Origin: Ruegeria atlantica
GTDB lineage: Bacteria; Pseudomonadota; Alphaproteobacteria; Rhodobacterales; Rhodobacteraceae
NCBI GenBank assembly: GCA_013032095.1
Contig: WQBJ01000016.1
Span: 42,451 to 106,450 of the forward strand
Length of the DNA: 64,000 nucleotides
Direction of reading: 5' to 3'
Every line of letters begins with the position of its first letter. Positions within the stretch are counted from its first letter, which is position 1. Under the pieces are notes generated by a model. It made no database searches and was not told the origin of the DNA. It saw only the letters and a list, made by a program, of their open reading frames with translations. A program made the position numbers and the translations under genes. This document shows positions 44,128 through 53,865 of this stretch, one piece after another.

Positions 44128-45174
44128 ATGATCCGAAGGCAGACTGGCATGACCAAAATTAAGAATATGGAAGAGTTCGCGGCCCTCAGCGGTATCTCGC
44201 GTCCCACGGTGTCCAAATACTTCCACGATCCCGACAGTGTTCGCCAGACAACAAGGGCCCGTATCGAAGAGGCGCTGGAGCGGTTCGACTATCGCCCCAA
44301 TATCTATGCGGTGAACCAAAACCGGAAGCTGACGAAGAATATCGGCATTGTCGTGCCCTATCTGGCCGACCCGTTCTTTGCCGAAATCGCGCGCTATCTT
44401 GAGCAAAGCTGTATCGCGGCGGGGTACCGCCCATTCTTATTTAGCGCGCATGGTGAGCAAAAACTGGAAAACGAGATTCTGGACGGTCTGCAATCCCTGA
44501 AACCCGCCGGGGTTCTGCTGGCGCCATTGGGACGGATTTCAGACCGATCAGCGATTGAGAAGTTCTGCACTAATGTGCCGACGGTTCTGTTTGACAGCAA
44601 CCTGGAGGGTCTGGGAGCAGCCTTTATCGGGTCGGACAATTTCAGCTTTGTGTCGCAGACCGTAGAATACATGACCCGGACGGGCGAACCGCCTTCGTTT
44701 TTCGAAATGCGCACGCCTGCGAACCCAAACGCCAACAAGCGCAGGAAGGCCTATGTCGACGTGATGGAGCGCCTCGGGTTCGAGCCTCATATCATCAAAG
44801 TCGACGGCAAGGGATGGGCGTTTGAAGAGATCGGCCACAAGGGCGCGCTGAAAGTTCTGGAAGAACGCGAACTGAGGACGGACTCGGTGCTGTGCAGCAA
44901 TGACCGGCTTGCCATTGGCTTTCTTGCGGCCTGTTTCGAACAAGGGATTCGGGTCGGCCGGAAAGAAGATTGCACGCTGCGCGTGGCCTCAAATGACGAT
45001 CATCCATTTGCAAAATTTACGTGCCCGTCTTTGACAACAGCGGCGCATGACTATGACAACGTGGCCGCTCGAAGCGTCGAGACTTTGTTCGAACTTATTG
45101 AAAGTGGTGGGAAATTTGATTCCCGAACTGAGACCCTTTTCCCCGCACGTCTTGTTTTAAGGGACTCCGCGTAA
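44128..45174 (+). CDS. LacI-family regulator of polyol genes
   Basis: The 348-residue regulator has the helix-turn-helix/hinge (MEEFAALSGISRPTVSKYFHDP) and a sugar-binding core (IGIVVPYLADPFFAEIARYLEQ). ATG 44128 has AAGGCGG upstream; ATG 44149 is an alternative. It is divergent from xylB and 95 bp upstream of smoE. Similar 14-bp GC-core palindromes near both transcripts suggest it represses xylB, itself and the smo operon in the absence of polyols. Confidence 0.87.
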   Translation: MIRRQTGMTKIKNMEEFAALSGISRPTVSKYFHDPDSVRQTTRARIEEALERFDYRPNIYAVNQNRKLTKNIGIVVPYLADPFFAEIARYLEQSCIAAGYRPFLFSAHGEQKLENEILDGLQSLKPAGVLLAPLGRISDRSAIEKFCTNVPTVLFDSNLEGLGAAFIGSDNFSFVSQTVEYMTRTGEPPSFFEMRTPANPNANKRRKAYVDVMERLGFEPHIIKVDGKGWAFEEIGHKGALKVLEERELRTDSVLCSNDRLAIGFLAACFEQGIRVGRKEDCTLRVASNDDHPFAKFTCPSLTTAAHDYDNVAARSVETLFELIESGGKFDSRTETLFPARLVLRDSA

Positions 45175-45184
45175 CTCATTATTT

Positions 45185-45211
45185 TTAACGCGCGTAAAGT
45201 TTTTATTGACG
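45185..45211 (+). promoter_or_regulatory. smo operon operator and promoter element
   Basis: TTAACGCGCGTAAA (45185-45198) is palindromic at six of seven pairs and resembles the perfect LacI-type box at 44080. A -35-like TTGACG follows at 45206-45211. The -10 is not obvious. Confidence 0.5.
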
Positions 45212-45269
45212 GCGCGACAATTTACGATTTACGCTTCCTGCATGACATCCAAGCTCAGGGAGGACAGGG

Positions 45270-46574
45270 ATGTATCTGAAACACGCACTTCGTGCGGCGA
45301 CTGCGCTGACTTTCGTCGCTACGGCAGCGGCCCACGCGCAATCCATCACCATCGCCACTGTGAACAACGGCGACATGATCCGGATGCAGGGCTATACCGA
45401 CAAATTCACCGAGGCGACCGGCATCGACGTCGAATGGGTGACACTTGAGGAAAACGTGCTGCGCCAGCGCGTGACCACAGATATCACCACCAAAGGTGGC
45501 CAGTTCGACATTATGACCATTGGTATGTACGAAACCCCGATCTGGGGAGCCAATGGCTGGTTGGTGCCGCTGGAAGGTATGTCTGCCGAATATGATGTAG
45601 AAGATATTCTGCCCGCGATGCGCAACGGGCTGAGCCACGACGGCACATTATTCGCAGCCCCGTTCTACGGCGAAAGCTCGATGGTGATGTATCGCACGGA
45701 CCTGATGGAAAAAGCTGGTCTGGAAATGCCTGATGCGCCGACCTGGCAATTTATCCGCGAAGCGGCCGCCGCGATGACCGACCGTGATAACGACATCAAT
45801 GGCATTTGCCTGCGCGGCAAGGCGGGTTGGGGTGAGGGCGGAGCCTTTATCACAGTGACCGGAAACTCCTTCGGCGCGCGCTGGTTCGACGAAGACTGGA
45901 AGCCTCAGTTCGATCAGCCCGAATGGAACGAGGCGTTGACCTTCTTCGTCGACATGATGGCAGAATCCGGACCCGCTGGTTATGCGACCAACGGCTTTAA
46001 CGAGAACCTCTCGCTATTCCAGCAAGGCAAGTGCGGGATGTGGATCGACGCCACTGTTGCGGCCTCATTCGTGACCAATCCTGACGACTCGACCGTTGCG
46101 GACAAAGTTGGCTTTGCGCTGGCTCCAAACGCGGACGGCGTTGACAAACGATCCAATTGGCTCTGGGCCTGGGCGCTGGCCATCCCAGCGGGCACTCAGC
46201 AAGAGGATGCAGCAAAACAGTTCATCGAATGGGCCACGTCTAAGGACTATATCGAGTTGGTGGCCGAGAACGAAGGCTGGGCCAACGTCCCGCCGGGCGC
46301 GCGCACCTCTCTCTATGAGAACCCCGAGTATCAAAAAGTGCCGTTCGCCAAGATGACGCTGGACTCTATCTTGTCAGCAGACCCGAACAATCCGACTGTA
46401 AAACCGGTGCCCTATGTTGGCATCCAGTTTGCCGCGATCCCGGAATTTGCAGGCATCGCCACACAGGTGAGTCAGGAATTCTCGGCGGTCTATGCCGGCC
46501 AGCAATCGGTCGAAGAGGCGCTGGAAAAAGCGCAGGCCTTCACCGCCGAAGAAATGGAAGCCGCAGGGTACTGA
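45270..46574 (+). CDS. smoE: Sorbitol/mannitol ABC receptor SmoE
   Basis: The 434-residue periplasmic sugar-binding protein (family 1) has a signal peptide ending AAAHAQS and the SBP signature region (DTLMEKAGLEMPDAPTW-like MYRTDLMEKAG). Strong family cues are KAGWGEGGAFITVTGNSFGARWF and FQQGKCGMWIDATVAASFV. It leads the six-gene operon smoEFGK-smoS-mtlK, the Rhodobacter sphaeroides polyol arrangement, which takes up D-glucitol, D-mannitol and D-arabitol. A hairpin follows. Confidence 0.9.
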   Translation: MYLKHALRAATALTFVATAAAHAQSITIATVNNGDMIRMQGYTDKFTEATGIDVEWVTLEENVLRQRVTTDITTKGGQFDIMTIGMYETPIWGANGWLVPLEGMSAEYDVEDILPAMRNGLSHDGTLFAAPFYGESSMVMYRTDLMEKAGLEMPDAPTWQFIREAAAAMTDRDNDINGICLRGKAGWGEGGAFITVTGNSFGARWFDEDWKPQFDQPEWNEALTFFVDMMAESGPAGYATNGFNENLSLFQQGKCGMWIDATVAASFVTNPDDSTVADKVGFALAPNADGVDKRSNWLWAWALAIPAGTQQEDAAKQFIEWATSKDYIELVAENEGWANVPPGARTSLYENPEYQKVPFAKMTLDSILSADPNNPTVKPVPYVGIQFAAIPEFAGIATQVSQEFSAVYAGQQSVEEALEKAQAFTAEEMEAAGY

Positions 46575-46592
46575 AGGCTTCTCCCCGCGGGC

Positions 46593-46608
46593 GGGCAGAA
46601 GTCTGCCC
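46593..46608 (+). other. Hairpin between smoE and smoF
   Basis: A perfect 7-bp stem (GGGCAGA / TCTGCCC) closes a two-base gap (in practice a small loop with fewer pairs), with further GCGG/CCGC extension on either side. It lies in the 106-bp gap after the receptor gene. Confidence 0.5.
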
Positions 46609-46680
46609 CCCGCTCTACCCTTCCACAACCCGTGTTTTTCTCGCAGGCTTGTATGCGCCTGAACAGAGAGGTCTTGCATC

Positions 46681-47547
46681 ATGGCAACCCAACATTCCCG
46701 ATCCGTTGCTCGCCTGATGATGGCACCCGCAGTGGTCCTGCTACTTGGCTGGATGCTCGTGCCGCTGACGATGACGCTGTATTTTTCCTTCAAGAAATAC
46801 CTACCGTTGCGCGGCGGTGACCTGGGCTGGGTCGGCTTCGACAACTACGTCCGGTTCGTTTCCTCCAGTTCGTTCTGGCCAGCGGTTCAGGCAACTTTGG
46901 TGATCGTTGGCGGCGTTCTGGTGATCACAGTTGTTCTGGGCATCCTGCTGGCGATGCTGCTGGACCAGCCGATGTGGGGTCAGGGTGTTGTCCGGATCCT
47001 TGTGATCGCTCCGTTCTTTGTCATGCCCACGGTCTCCGCACTAGTCTGGAAGAACATGTTCATGGACCCAGTGAATGGATTGCTTGCTCATCTGTGGCGC
47101 TTTTTCGGGGCCGAACCGATTTCATGGCTATCCGAGGCATCCATGACCTCGATCATCATGATCGTCTCATGGCAATGGCTGCCCTTTGCGACGCTGATCC
47201 TCCTGACCGCGATCCAGTCGCTGGACAGTGAACAACTGGAAGCGGCCGAGATGGATGGGGCGCCAGTGCTGAAGCGCTTTTACCACATCGTCCTGCCGCA
47301 TCTGAGCCGCGCGATCACGATTGTAATTCTAATCCAGACGATCTTCCTATTGTCGATCTTCGCCGAGATCTTCGTGACCACCGGCGGTGCATTCGGCACC
47401 CGTACACTCACCTACCTGATCTTCCAGCGGGTGCTGGAAAGCCAGAATGTCGGCCTCGGATCAGCCGGAGGTGTCTACGCCATCATCCTTGCCAATATCG
47501 TTGCCATCTTCCTGATGCGCATCGTCGGCAAAAACTTGGACGCGTGA
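46681..47547 (+). CDS. smoF: Polyol ABC permease SmoF
   Basis: The 288-residue MalF-type permease has the N-terminal helix APAVVLLLGWMLVPLTMTLYFSF and the EAA loop EQLEAAEMDGAPVLKRFYHIVLPHL, which contacts the ATPase. It lies 12 bp before smoG and acts as its heterodimer partner in importing sugar alcohols. Confidence 0.9.
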   Translation: MATQHSRSVARLMMAPAVVLLLGWMLVPLTMTLYFSFKKYLPLRGGDLGWVGFDNYVRFVSSSSFWPAVQATLVIVGGVLVITVVLGILLAMLLDQPMWGQGVVRILVIAPFFVMPTVSALVWKNMFMDPVNGLLAHLWRFFGAEPISWLSEASMTSIIMIVSWQWLPFATLILLTAIQSLDSEQLEAAEMDGAPVLKRFYHIVLPHLSRAITIVILIQTIFLLSIFAEIFVTTGGAFGTRTLTYLIFQRVLESQNVGLGSAGGVYAIILANIVAIFLMRIVGKNLDA

Positions 47548-47559
47548 GGAGGAACGACC

Positions 47560-48390
47560 ATGGCCCGCGCCGTCACACCCCGCCGTAAATCTCTGAACAC
47601 TGCCCTGGCCTGGGCCGTAGGACTGCTGATCTTTTTCCCGATCCTGTGGACCATCTTGACCAGCTTCAAGACCGAGGCGCAGGCGATTGCCAGCCCGCCC
47701 CTGTTCCTGAATTTCAACTGGACACTGGAGAACTACGCCATCGTGCAGGAACGCTCGGACTACATGCGGTTCCTGTGGAACTCGGTCATCATTGCGGGTG
47801 GTTCAACCATTCTGGGCGTGATCATCGCAGTGCCTGCGGCTTGGGCGATGGCCTTCGTGCCCTCGAAACGCACTAAGGACATCCTGCTGTGGATGCTGTC
47901 GACCAAGATGCTGCCAGCGGTGGGCGTGCTTTACCCGATCTACCTGCTGTTCATCCGGCTAGGTCTGCTGGACACACGCGGGGGTCTGGTCGTGGTGCTG
48001 ATGCTGATCAACCTGCCGATCATCGTCTGGATGCTGTACACCTATTTCCGCGAAATCCCCGGCGAAATTCTGGAAGCAGCGCGGATGGACGGGGCAACAT
48101 TGAAAGAGGAAATCCTCTACGTCCTGACCCCCATGGCCATCCCCGGCATCGCCTCGACCGTGCTGTTGAACTTCATCCTGGCGTGGAACGAGGCGTTCTG
48201 GACCCTCAACCTGACCGCTGTTGACGCGGCCCCGCTCACTGCTTTCATCGCCAGCTATTCCAGCCCGGAAGGCCTGTTCTTTGCCAAGCTCAGCGCAGCC
48301 TCGACCATGGCGATTGCACCGATCCTGATCCTTGGCTGGTTCAGCCAGAAACAACTTGTCCGCGGCCTGACCTTCGGCGCTGTGAAATAA
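47560..48390 (+). CDS. smoG: Polyol ABC permease SmoG
   Basis: The 276-residue MalG-type permease has the EAA loop PGEILEAARMDGATLKEEILYVL and ends GLTFGAVK, as is typical for MalG-like proteins. An AGGAGG-like RBS precedes ATG 47560. It is 12 bp from both smoF and smoK and works with SmoF and the SmoK ATPase. Confidence 0.9.
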   Translation: MARAVTPRRKSLNTALAWAVGLLIFFPILWTILTSFKTEAQAIASPPLFLNFNWTLENYAIVQERSDYMRFLWNSVIIAGGSTILGVIIAVPAAWAMAFVPSKRTKDILLWMLSTKMLPAVGVLYPIYLLFIRLGLLDTRGGLVVVLMLINLPIIVWMLYTYFREIPGEILEAARMDGATLKEEILYVLTPMAIPGIASTVLLNFILAWNEAFWTLNLTAVDAAPLTAFIASYSSPEGLFFAKLSAASTMAIAPILILGWFSQKQLVRGLTFGAVK

Positions 48391-48402
48391 GGAGCCTTCC
48401 GT

Positions 48403-49407
48403 ATGGGACGCATTCAACTCAAGTCCGTGACCAAAAGCTTCGGCGATGTACAAGTCATTCCCCCATTGGACCTGACCATCGAAGACGGCGAGTTCACCGT
48501 CTTCGTCGGCCCCTCGGGTTGTGGCAAGTCCACCCTGCTGCGCCTGATCGCGGGGCTAGAGGATATCACCACCGGGTCCATCGACATTGACGGATCGGAC
48601 GCCACCGATGTGCCGCCTGCCAAACGTGGTCTGGCGATGGTGTTCCAGTCTTACGCGTTGTACCCGCATATGACCGTGCGCAAGAACATCGCCTTCCCAC
48701 TGCGCATGGCCAAGCTGGATCAGGCCGAGATCGACAGGCGCGTCGAAGGGGCGGCCAGCGTTCTGAATCTGACCGACTATCTGGATCGCCGTCCAGGTCA
48801 GTTGTCGGGCGGACAGCGTCAGCGCGTCGCCATTGGTCGCGCGATCGTGCGGGAACCAGCGGCCTTCCTGTTCGACGAACCGCTATCGAACCTCGATGCC
48901 GCGTTGCGCGTTGGAATGCGGTTAGAGATCAGCGAATTGCACGAACGTCTGGCGACCACGATGATCTATGTGACCCACGATCAGGTCGAAGCCATGACCA
49001 TGGCCGACAAAATCGTCGTCCTACAGGCCGGTGTCATCGAACAGGTCGGCTCTCCGCTGGAGCTTTACCGGACACCCCGCAACCTGTTCGTTGCAGGTTT
49101 CATCGGATCTCCCAAGATGAACTTCATCGAAGGCGAAGAGGCCGCGAAACACGGCGCGCATACGATTGGCATACGCCCCGAACATATCGCGGTCTCCGAC
49201 AGCGAGGGCACGTGGTCCGGCGTTGTCGGCGTTTCGGAACATCTGGGATCAGACACGTTCTTCCACATCCATGAGACCGGCCTGGCTGACACGATCACCG
49301 TCCGTGCTGATGGAGAGGTCGGCTTCCGTCACGGCGACCGCATCCACCTGACCCCACGGGCAGATGTGATTCACCGGTTTGTCGCGCAGGGGCTGCGGAT
49401 CGAATGA
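48403..49407 (+). CDS. smoK: Polyol ABC ATPase SmoK
   Basis: The 334-residue MalK/UgpC-type ATPase has Walker [10 protein letters not shown], signature [15 protein letters not shown], Walker [17 protein letters not shown] and switch [16 protein letters not shown], followed by the C-terminal TOBE domain (GIRPEHIAV). The stop overlaps the smoS start by four bases. It energises uptake through SmoF and SmoG. Confidence 0.93.
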   Translation: MGRIQLKSVTKSFGDVQVIPPLDLTIEDGEFTVFVGPSGCGKSTLLRLIAGLEDITTGSIDIDGSDATDVPPAKRGLAMVFQSYALYPHMTVRKNIAFPLRMAKLDQAEIDRRVEGAASVLNLTDYLDRRPGQLSGGQRQRVAIGRAIVREPAAFLFDEPLSNLDAALRVGMRLEISELHERLATTMIYVTHDQVEAMTMADKIVVLQAGVIEQVGSPLELYRTPRNLFVAGFIGSPKMNFIEGEEAAKHGAHTIGIRPEHIAVSDSEGTWSGVVGVSEHLGSDTFFHIHETGLADTITVRADGEVGFRHGDRIHLTPRADVIHRFVAQGLRIE

Positions 49408-50177
49408 ACCGACTGACTGGCAAAACCGCCCTCATCACCGGGGCCGCGCGTGGCATAGGGTTGGCCTTTGCCAAGGCGTATGTTGCCGAAGGCGCGCGTG
49501 TCGCGATAGCCGACATTGACGGCCGTCGGGCGCAAGAGGAAGCGATCGAAATCGGGGACGCCGCCATGGCCGTCGGAATGGACGTAACCAACCAGAGCAG
49601 CATAGATGAAGCCATCGCGCGAACGGCGGCCCATTTCGGTCCCATCGACATTCTGATCAACAACGCGGCCATATTCACTGCCGCCCCAATCGTCGAGATC
49701 GAGCTCGCCGACTATACCCGCGTCTTCGACATCAACGTGGCAGGTACATTGTTCACGATGCAGGCCGTCGCGCGTCACATGATCGAACACGGGACCAAAG
49801 GTCGGATCATCAACATGGCGTCTCAGGCCGGGCGCAGGGGTGAGCCGTTGGTTGCTGTGTACTGCGCCAGCAAGGCGGCAATAATATCCCTGACCCAATC
49901 GGCCGGACTGAACCTGATCTCTCACGGGATCAACGTGAACGCCATAGCTCCGGGTGTAGTGGACGGCGAACACTGGGACGGTGTTGATGCGTTCTTCGCA
50001 AAACACGAAGGCAAACCCCCTGGACAGAAGAAACGCGAAGTAGCGGCGGCCGTCCCCTATGGCCGGATGGGCCGCGCCGAAGACCTGACCGGGATGGCGG
50101 TGTTTCTGGCCTCGGACGAGGCCGAATACATCGTCGCGCAAACCTACAACGTCGACGGTGGAAACTGGATGAGCTGA
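49404..50177 (+). CDS. smoS: Sorbitol dehydrogenase SmoS (short-chain dehydrogenase)
   Basis: The 257-residue SDR has the NAD-binding TGAARGIG motif, the NNAA structural motif, catalytic Ser-Tyr-Lys (MASQAGRR, then YCASKAA) and ends [10 protein letters not shown]. It oxidises D-glucitol (sorbitol) to D-fructose with NAD+. The start overlaps the smoK stop and the stop overlaps the mtlK start by one base, so the three are coupled. Confidence 0.92.
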   Translation: MNRLTGKTALITGAARGIGLAFAKAYVAEGARVAIADIDGRRAQEEAIEIGDAAMAVGMDVTNQSSIDEAIARTAAHFGPIDILINNAAIFTAAPIVEIELADYTRVFDINVAGTLFTMQAVARHMIEHGTKGRIINMASQAGRRGEPLVAVYCASKAAIISLTQSAGLNLISHGINVNAIAPGVVDGEHWDGVDAFFAKHEGKPPGQKKREVAAAVPYGRMGRAEDLTGMAVFLASDEAEYIVAQTYNVDGGNWMS

Positions 50178-51688
50178 TGGACCCTTTGGCGAACGCAAAA
50201 CCTCCGATGCGGCTACGGCTTGACAGCCTGTCAGACCTGCCGGAAACAGTAGGGACACCTGTGTATGAACGCTCCGACCTTACGCCTGGCATAGTTCATA
50301 TTGGGCTTGGCAATTTTCACCGTGCGCACCAAGCCTGGTACATTCACCAACTGATGCAACAAGGTCAGGCCTATGACTGGGCGATAATCGGGGCCGGTGT
50401 GAGAAACTATGACGCCGATATGCGAGAGCGTCTGCTTCAGCAGGACTGCCTGACAACGTTAATCGAATTGGACCCCAAAGGCATAACCGCCAAGGTGATT
50501 GGCCCGATGATCGATTACTTGCCGATTGAGAACGACAATGCTGCCCTGATCCGCAACATGGCTGACCCATCCATCCGAATTGTGTCGCTGACAGTAACCG
50601 AGGGTGGGTACTTTTTGGATGCCAACACCGGGGCCTTCGACACGGATCACGAAGATATTCGCCATGATGCGAGGAACCCGAACAAGCCCCGCACGGCTTT
50701 TGGTGCCATTGTATCAGCGATAAAGCAGCGCCGGGAGAACGGCCTCAAGCCATTTACTGCGCTCAGCTGCGACAACCTTCAGGGCAATGGCAGGATCTTG
50801 CGAAACTGCGTTGTCACTTTGGCACGACTGTCCGACCCCGATCTGGCCGACTGGATTGACCAGAACGGCGCGTTCCCTAATTCGATGGTGGATTGCATCG
50901 TTCCCGCCACGACGGACCAAGTGGTATCGCAATGCCTCGCGCTCGGTGTCGATGACCATGCTCCGGTCTCTCACGAGAATTTTCGCCACTGGGTGATCGA
51001 GGATGACTTCTGCGCCGGACGGCCGTCCCTCGAACAGGTTGGGGCAACCCTGACCCACGATGTACATAGCTACGAGACGATGAAACTTCGCATTTTGAAT
51101 GGAGGACACCAACTGCTCGCAAATGTCGGGGAAATTCTCAATGTCCCGACGATTGCAGACTGCATGCAGGACCCGGACATCGCGGCGTTTTTCACAAAAG
51201 TTCAGGCTGAAGAAATTCTGCCCCATGTCAAAGCCGTCCCCGGAACGAACGCGAAAGATTACCTTGGGTTGGTTGAGAGGCGATTTGCAAACACGTCAAT
51301 CCACGATTCGACGCGCAGGGTCGCGTTCGACGGATCGGCTCGGCATCCTGGCTTTCTCCTTCCGTCGCTACGTGATGCACTTGCGTCTGGGTCTTCCGCA
51401 AACGGACTTGCACTGGCCGAAGCATTCTGGTGCAGGATGTGTGCAGGTGTTCGAGAGGATTTATCTGAAATCGCGCCCAATGACCCTCAATGGGAGTACC
51501 TTCAAAAAACCGCGTTGGCGTCCAAAGACGACCCCAAACTCTGGCTCGAACAACGCAAGTATTATGGCGGCATTGGCAGCGGCACGCACTTTCCCGCTAT
51601 CTTCGCCTACTGGCTGAGCGCGATATGGCAGAAAGGCAGCCGGGCGGTAGTAGCTGAATATTTGGCGAATGGCTCGATATCACGCTAA
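50177..51688 (+). CDS. mtlK: Mannitol 2-dehydrogenase MtlK
   Basis: The 503-residue polyol-specific long-chain dehydrogenase has the N-terminal HIGLGNFHRAHQAWYIHQL motif, FTALSCDNLQGNG and the catalytic lysine region (ETMKLRILNGGHQLLANVG) that substitutes for a metal. It oxidises D-mannitol to fructose and D-arabitol to D-xylulose. The latter product needs xylulokinase, whose gene upstream is frameshifted. It is the last gene of the smo operon. Confidence 0.92.
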   Translation: MDPLANAKPPMRLRLDSLSDLPETVGTPVYERSDLTPGIVHIGLGNFHRAHQAWYIHQLMQQGQAYDWAIIGAGVRNYDADMRERLLQQDCLTTLIELDPKGITAKVIGPMIDYLPIENDNAALIRNMADPSIRIVSLTVTEGGYFLDANTGAFDTDHEDIRHDARNPNKPRTAFGAIVSAIKQRRENGLKPFTALSCDNLQGNGRILRNCVVTLARLSDPDLADWIDQNGAFPNSMVDCIVPATTDQVVSQCLALGVDDHAPVSHENFRHWVIEDDFCAGRPSLEQVGATLTHDVHSYETMKLRILNGGHQLLANVGEILNVPTIADCMQDPDIAAFFTKVQAEEILPHVKAVPGTNAKDYLGLVERRFANTSIHDSTRRVAFDGSARHPGFLLPSLRDALASGSSANGLALAEAFWCRMCAGVREDLSEIAPNDPQWEYLQKTALASKDDPKLWLEQRKYYGGIGSGTHFPAIFAYWLSAIWQKGSRAVVAEYLANGSISR

Positions 51689-51784
51689 TCGCATTTGCTA
51701 AGCATGATCAGTCGTGGACTCATCTTGCCGTATTCGGCAGTCAGAACCGTAGCCTCGAATTGAAGCACTGAAACTACAACCAAT

Positions 51785-51931
51785 TTACTTGCAGCGTGCG
51801 TCTGCATACCGGCCATCCTGCGGATTGAACACGTCTGGTTTGAATCCAGCTTTTTGCGTATCTTCGATCTGTTGCAACCGGTATTCCAGCATTCGCTTTT
51901 GAGCTTCAAAAAGAAACCACTGAGTGCGCAC
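51785..51931 (-). CDS. Small ORF, 48 residues, unknown
   Basis: From GTG 51931, with GGTAGGA five bases upstream, the frame reads VRTQWFLFEAQKRMLEYRLQ and continues to DGRYADARCK. Its amphipathic, charged helix and even codon use look more like coding sequence than the surroundings, and it could be the C-terminal remnant of a longer protein. I recognise no family. Confidence 0.3.
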   Translation of the reverse strand: MRTQWFLFEAQKRMLEYRLQQIEDTQKAGFKPDVFNPQDGRYADARCK

Positions 51932-51965
51932 ATAAATCCTACCGAAATTGGAGCTTCACCGAACG

Positions 51966-51994
51966 GGTGTTACGTGAAGCGATCTATGGTTGAG
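51966..51994 (+). repeat. Dispersed repeat, copy A
   Basis: These 29 bases, beginning GGTGTTACGTGAAGCGATCT, match copy B at 63076-63104 at 25 of 29 positions. They lie in a gene-poor region; copy B lies beside a broken recombinase. Confidence 0.55.
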
Positions 51995-52301
51995 CAGGTC
52001 TCTCATCTGCGGACCAATAGCACCATCAATTCGAACCAATTGAAATCAACCATTGATTATGCGTGCAGTGAACGTCTGTTTAGAGCCCATTCCTGCCATT
52101 GCCGAATGGCCTGAATACTGCGATCGCGTTCGGCAGCTGCCTGCCCGAAGCAAACTTTCAAAACTGAGCTTTGCGATTCCAGCAATGCACAACAACCGGC
52201 GATTGACAGATCGGCAAGAGTTTGAAGATTGGGCTGTTTGCGGACATCCATCCAGCCCGCAAACCTAACCTATATTCTTCAACAGTTCAGTCACCGTCAT
52301 T

Positions 52302-52436
52302 TCAGAAAGCAGATTTCATGAAGTCCTCTTTCATCATGTGAGCTTTCATGGCCGGTAGGCCGGTGGCTTTCAATCCGATGATTGCTGCATAGATCAAAGT
52401 CGCTGAGGCAAGAACGCGGCACAAAACCCCGGTCAA
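52302..52436 (-). pseudogene. Remnant of a membrane-protein gene
   Basis: The minus-strand frame ends at 52302 and is open back to about 52490. It reads LTGVLCRVLASATLIYAAII then GLKATGLPAM, ending DFMKSAF: one hydrophobic helix plus a charged tail. No proper start or RBS is present; TTG 52436 is the best available. It is probably the 3' end of a decayed gene. Confidence 0.3.
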
Positions 52437-52689
52437 AGCGCTTGAGGCGACCGCCGGATCAACGAATACCAGCCGGCCACATCGCGCTGTGGCTTAAATT
52501 ACCGGAATTGAACTACTACGGCTGAGCGAGCTGGCGGACAATAGCGGGACATTGCTCTCAGAACTCGCGCATGAGTTATTATGTGGCTTCTTGCGGCAGC
52601 GTTGCGAAAGGACCTAACTATATGATATAATGCAGAGACATAGTCACTTTTACGGCGCCTAGGGGCGATATTAAGTAGGAGGAGACAAA

Positions 52690-53865
52690 ATGCAATCTGA
52701 TCCTGCGAAACCCTGGACAAAAGCCAAAACCGGCTTCCTTTTTCTTTCTCTGGTCACTGCAGTATTGGCCATCTTTTCCGCGGTTCTGATGACCGAGCCA
52801 GGGCAGAGCCTCAACCTTCCAAAAGCCTGGATCTTTGCATACCACGCCAACAAATGGCTGGCTATTGTCGTGCTCCTCGCCCTGCTTGCGTCAATGTGGG
52901 TTTTGAACCTTCGACATGGTTTCGTGCGAACCCGGTGGATGGTGCTGGCATCGGGCGGCGTGTTCGTCTGCATCATTGCCGCAAATTTCTTGCTAGTCGC
53001 GTTGTTTCCAACCTATCAGTATGACGCAAAATACGTTTCAGTCGCCGAGGCTGACGAAGGTCTTGATGACGACGAGATCGTCTATGTAATCGATCTGAAC
53101 GACGAGGTTCGTGCTTTTCCGCAAGACCATATGTGGATTCCACACATCGCCGGGGCCGATTTCGGAGGAGAGAAAGTTGTCATGACCTTCTGCGCGCTGA
53201 GCAACTTGCCGGTCGTGATCGGCCAGGACATCGGGACGCGCGGTGAGACCGACTTAGGAGTTTTGATCCAGGTTCATAACAACCTGGTTATGGTTGAACG
53301 AAATTCTGGTGAGTTGATCCAGCAGATCACAGCTGAGACCCAATTTTCGGGTCAACAGTTGAAAACCTACCCAAACGACATGATGACATGGGGGAGTTTT
53401 AAGCAGCTCTATCCCGACGCGGAGGTATTTTCCTACCATTTCAATCGACCGCTGGACGCCTTTCTGACGGCCATTTTCCAAGTCCCTATAGAGAAACAGT
53501 TCAGCGAAGATCACGGTGCGATCTTTCCGACGCTAGATCTCAAGGATACCCGCCTGCCCAACAAGGAACAGGTGTGGGGTTTGAAACTGGGCGACAAGCA
53601 GGCTGCCATTGCCAGGAGTTTCGTGGAGAAGAACCCCGTTTATGAATTTGAGTTCGCAGGCCGACCTATGGTGCTGGTACACGATCAGCAGCACGACATT
53701 GTCGCGTTGTTTGACCGCACATTAGACGGCAAGGTGATCAGTGTTTCAGAGATTGATCGGCGCGGAAACACACCAGAGGGAACGCTTGAGCAAATCCCCC
53801 TACACAACGGCGTGTTCTGGATGATCTGGGCTCATTGGTTTCCCGACACCGAGGTCTACAGCTAA
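52690..53865 (+). CDS. DUF3179-domain membrane-anchored protein
   Basis: The 391-residue protein has three hydrophobic segments in the first 110 residues (FLFLSLVTAVLAIFSAVLM, WLAIVVLLALLASMWVLNL, VLASGGVFVCIIAANFLLVAL). A DUF3179 domain follows: VYVIDLNDEVRAFPQDHMWIPHIAG, MTFCALSNLPVVIG with the conserved Cys, and SYHFNRPLDAF. DUF3179 function is unknown; extracytoplasmic location is likely. An AGGAGGAG RBS precedes ATG 52690. It has no operon partners. Confidence 0.8.
   Translation: MQSDPAKPWTKAKTGFLFLSLVTAVLAIFSAVLMTEPGQSLNLPKAWIFAYHANKWLAIVVLLALLASMWVLNLRHGFVRTRWMVLASGGVFVCIIAANFLLVALFPTYQYDAKYVSVAEADEGLDDDEIVYVIDLNDEVRAFPQDHMWIPHIAGADFGGEKVVMTFCALSNLPVVIGQDIGTRGETDLGVLIQVHNNLVMVERNSGELIQQITAETQFSGQQLKTYPNDMMTWGSFKQLYPDAEVFSYHFNRPLDAFLTAIFQVPIEKQFSEDHGAIFPTLDLKDTRLPNKEQVWGLKLGDKQAAIARSFVEKNPVYEFEFAGRPMVLVHDQQHDIVALFDRTLDGKVISVSEIDRRGNTPEGTLEQIPLHNGVFWMIWAHWFPDTEVYS

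Larger units (their letters stand above)
51689..52689. other. Gene-poor 1-kb region with decayed remnants
   Basis: No full-length gene is seen between mtlK and the DUF3179 gene. It holds a small minus-strand ORF (51785-51931), a minus-strand gene remnant (52302-52436) and one copy of a repeat shared with 63.08 kb (51966-51994). Several short stop-broken frames suggest decayed genes or an old insertion. Confidence 0.5.

Noticed and set aside
44548..44943. Minus-strand frame within the LacI gene
   Set aside because: It is the shadow of the regulator, which has a full helix-turn-helix and sugar-binding core.
49371..50258. A 295-codon minus-strand frame across smoS
   Set aside because: It is opposite a dehydrogenase with complete catalytic motifs and tight operon overlaps.
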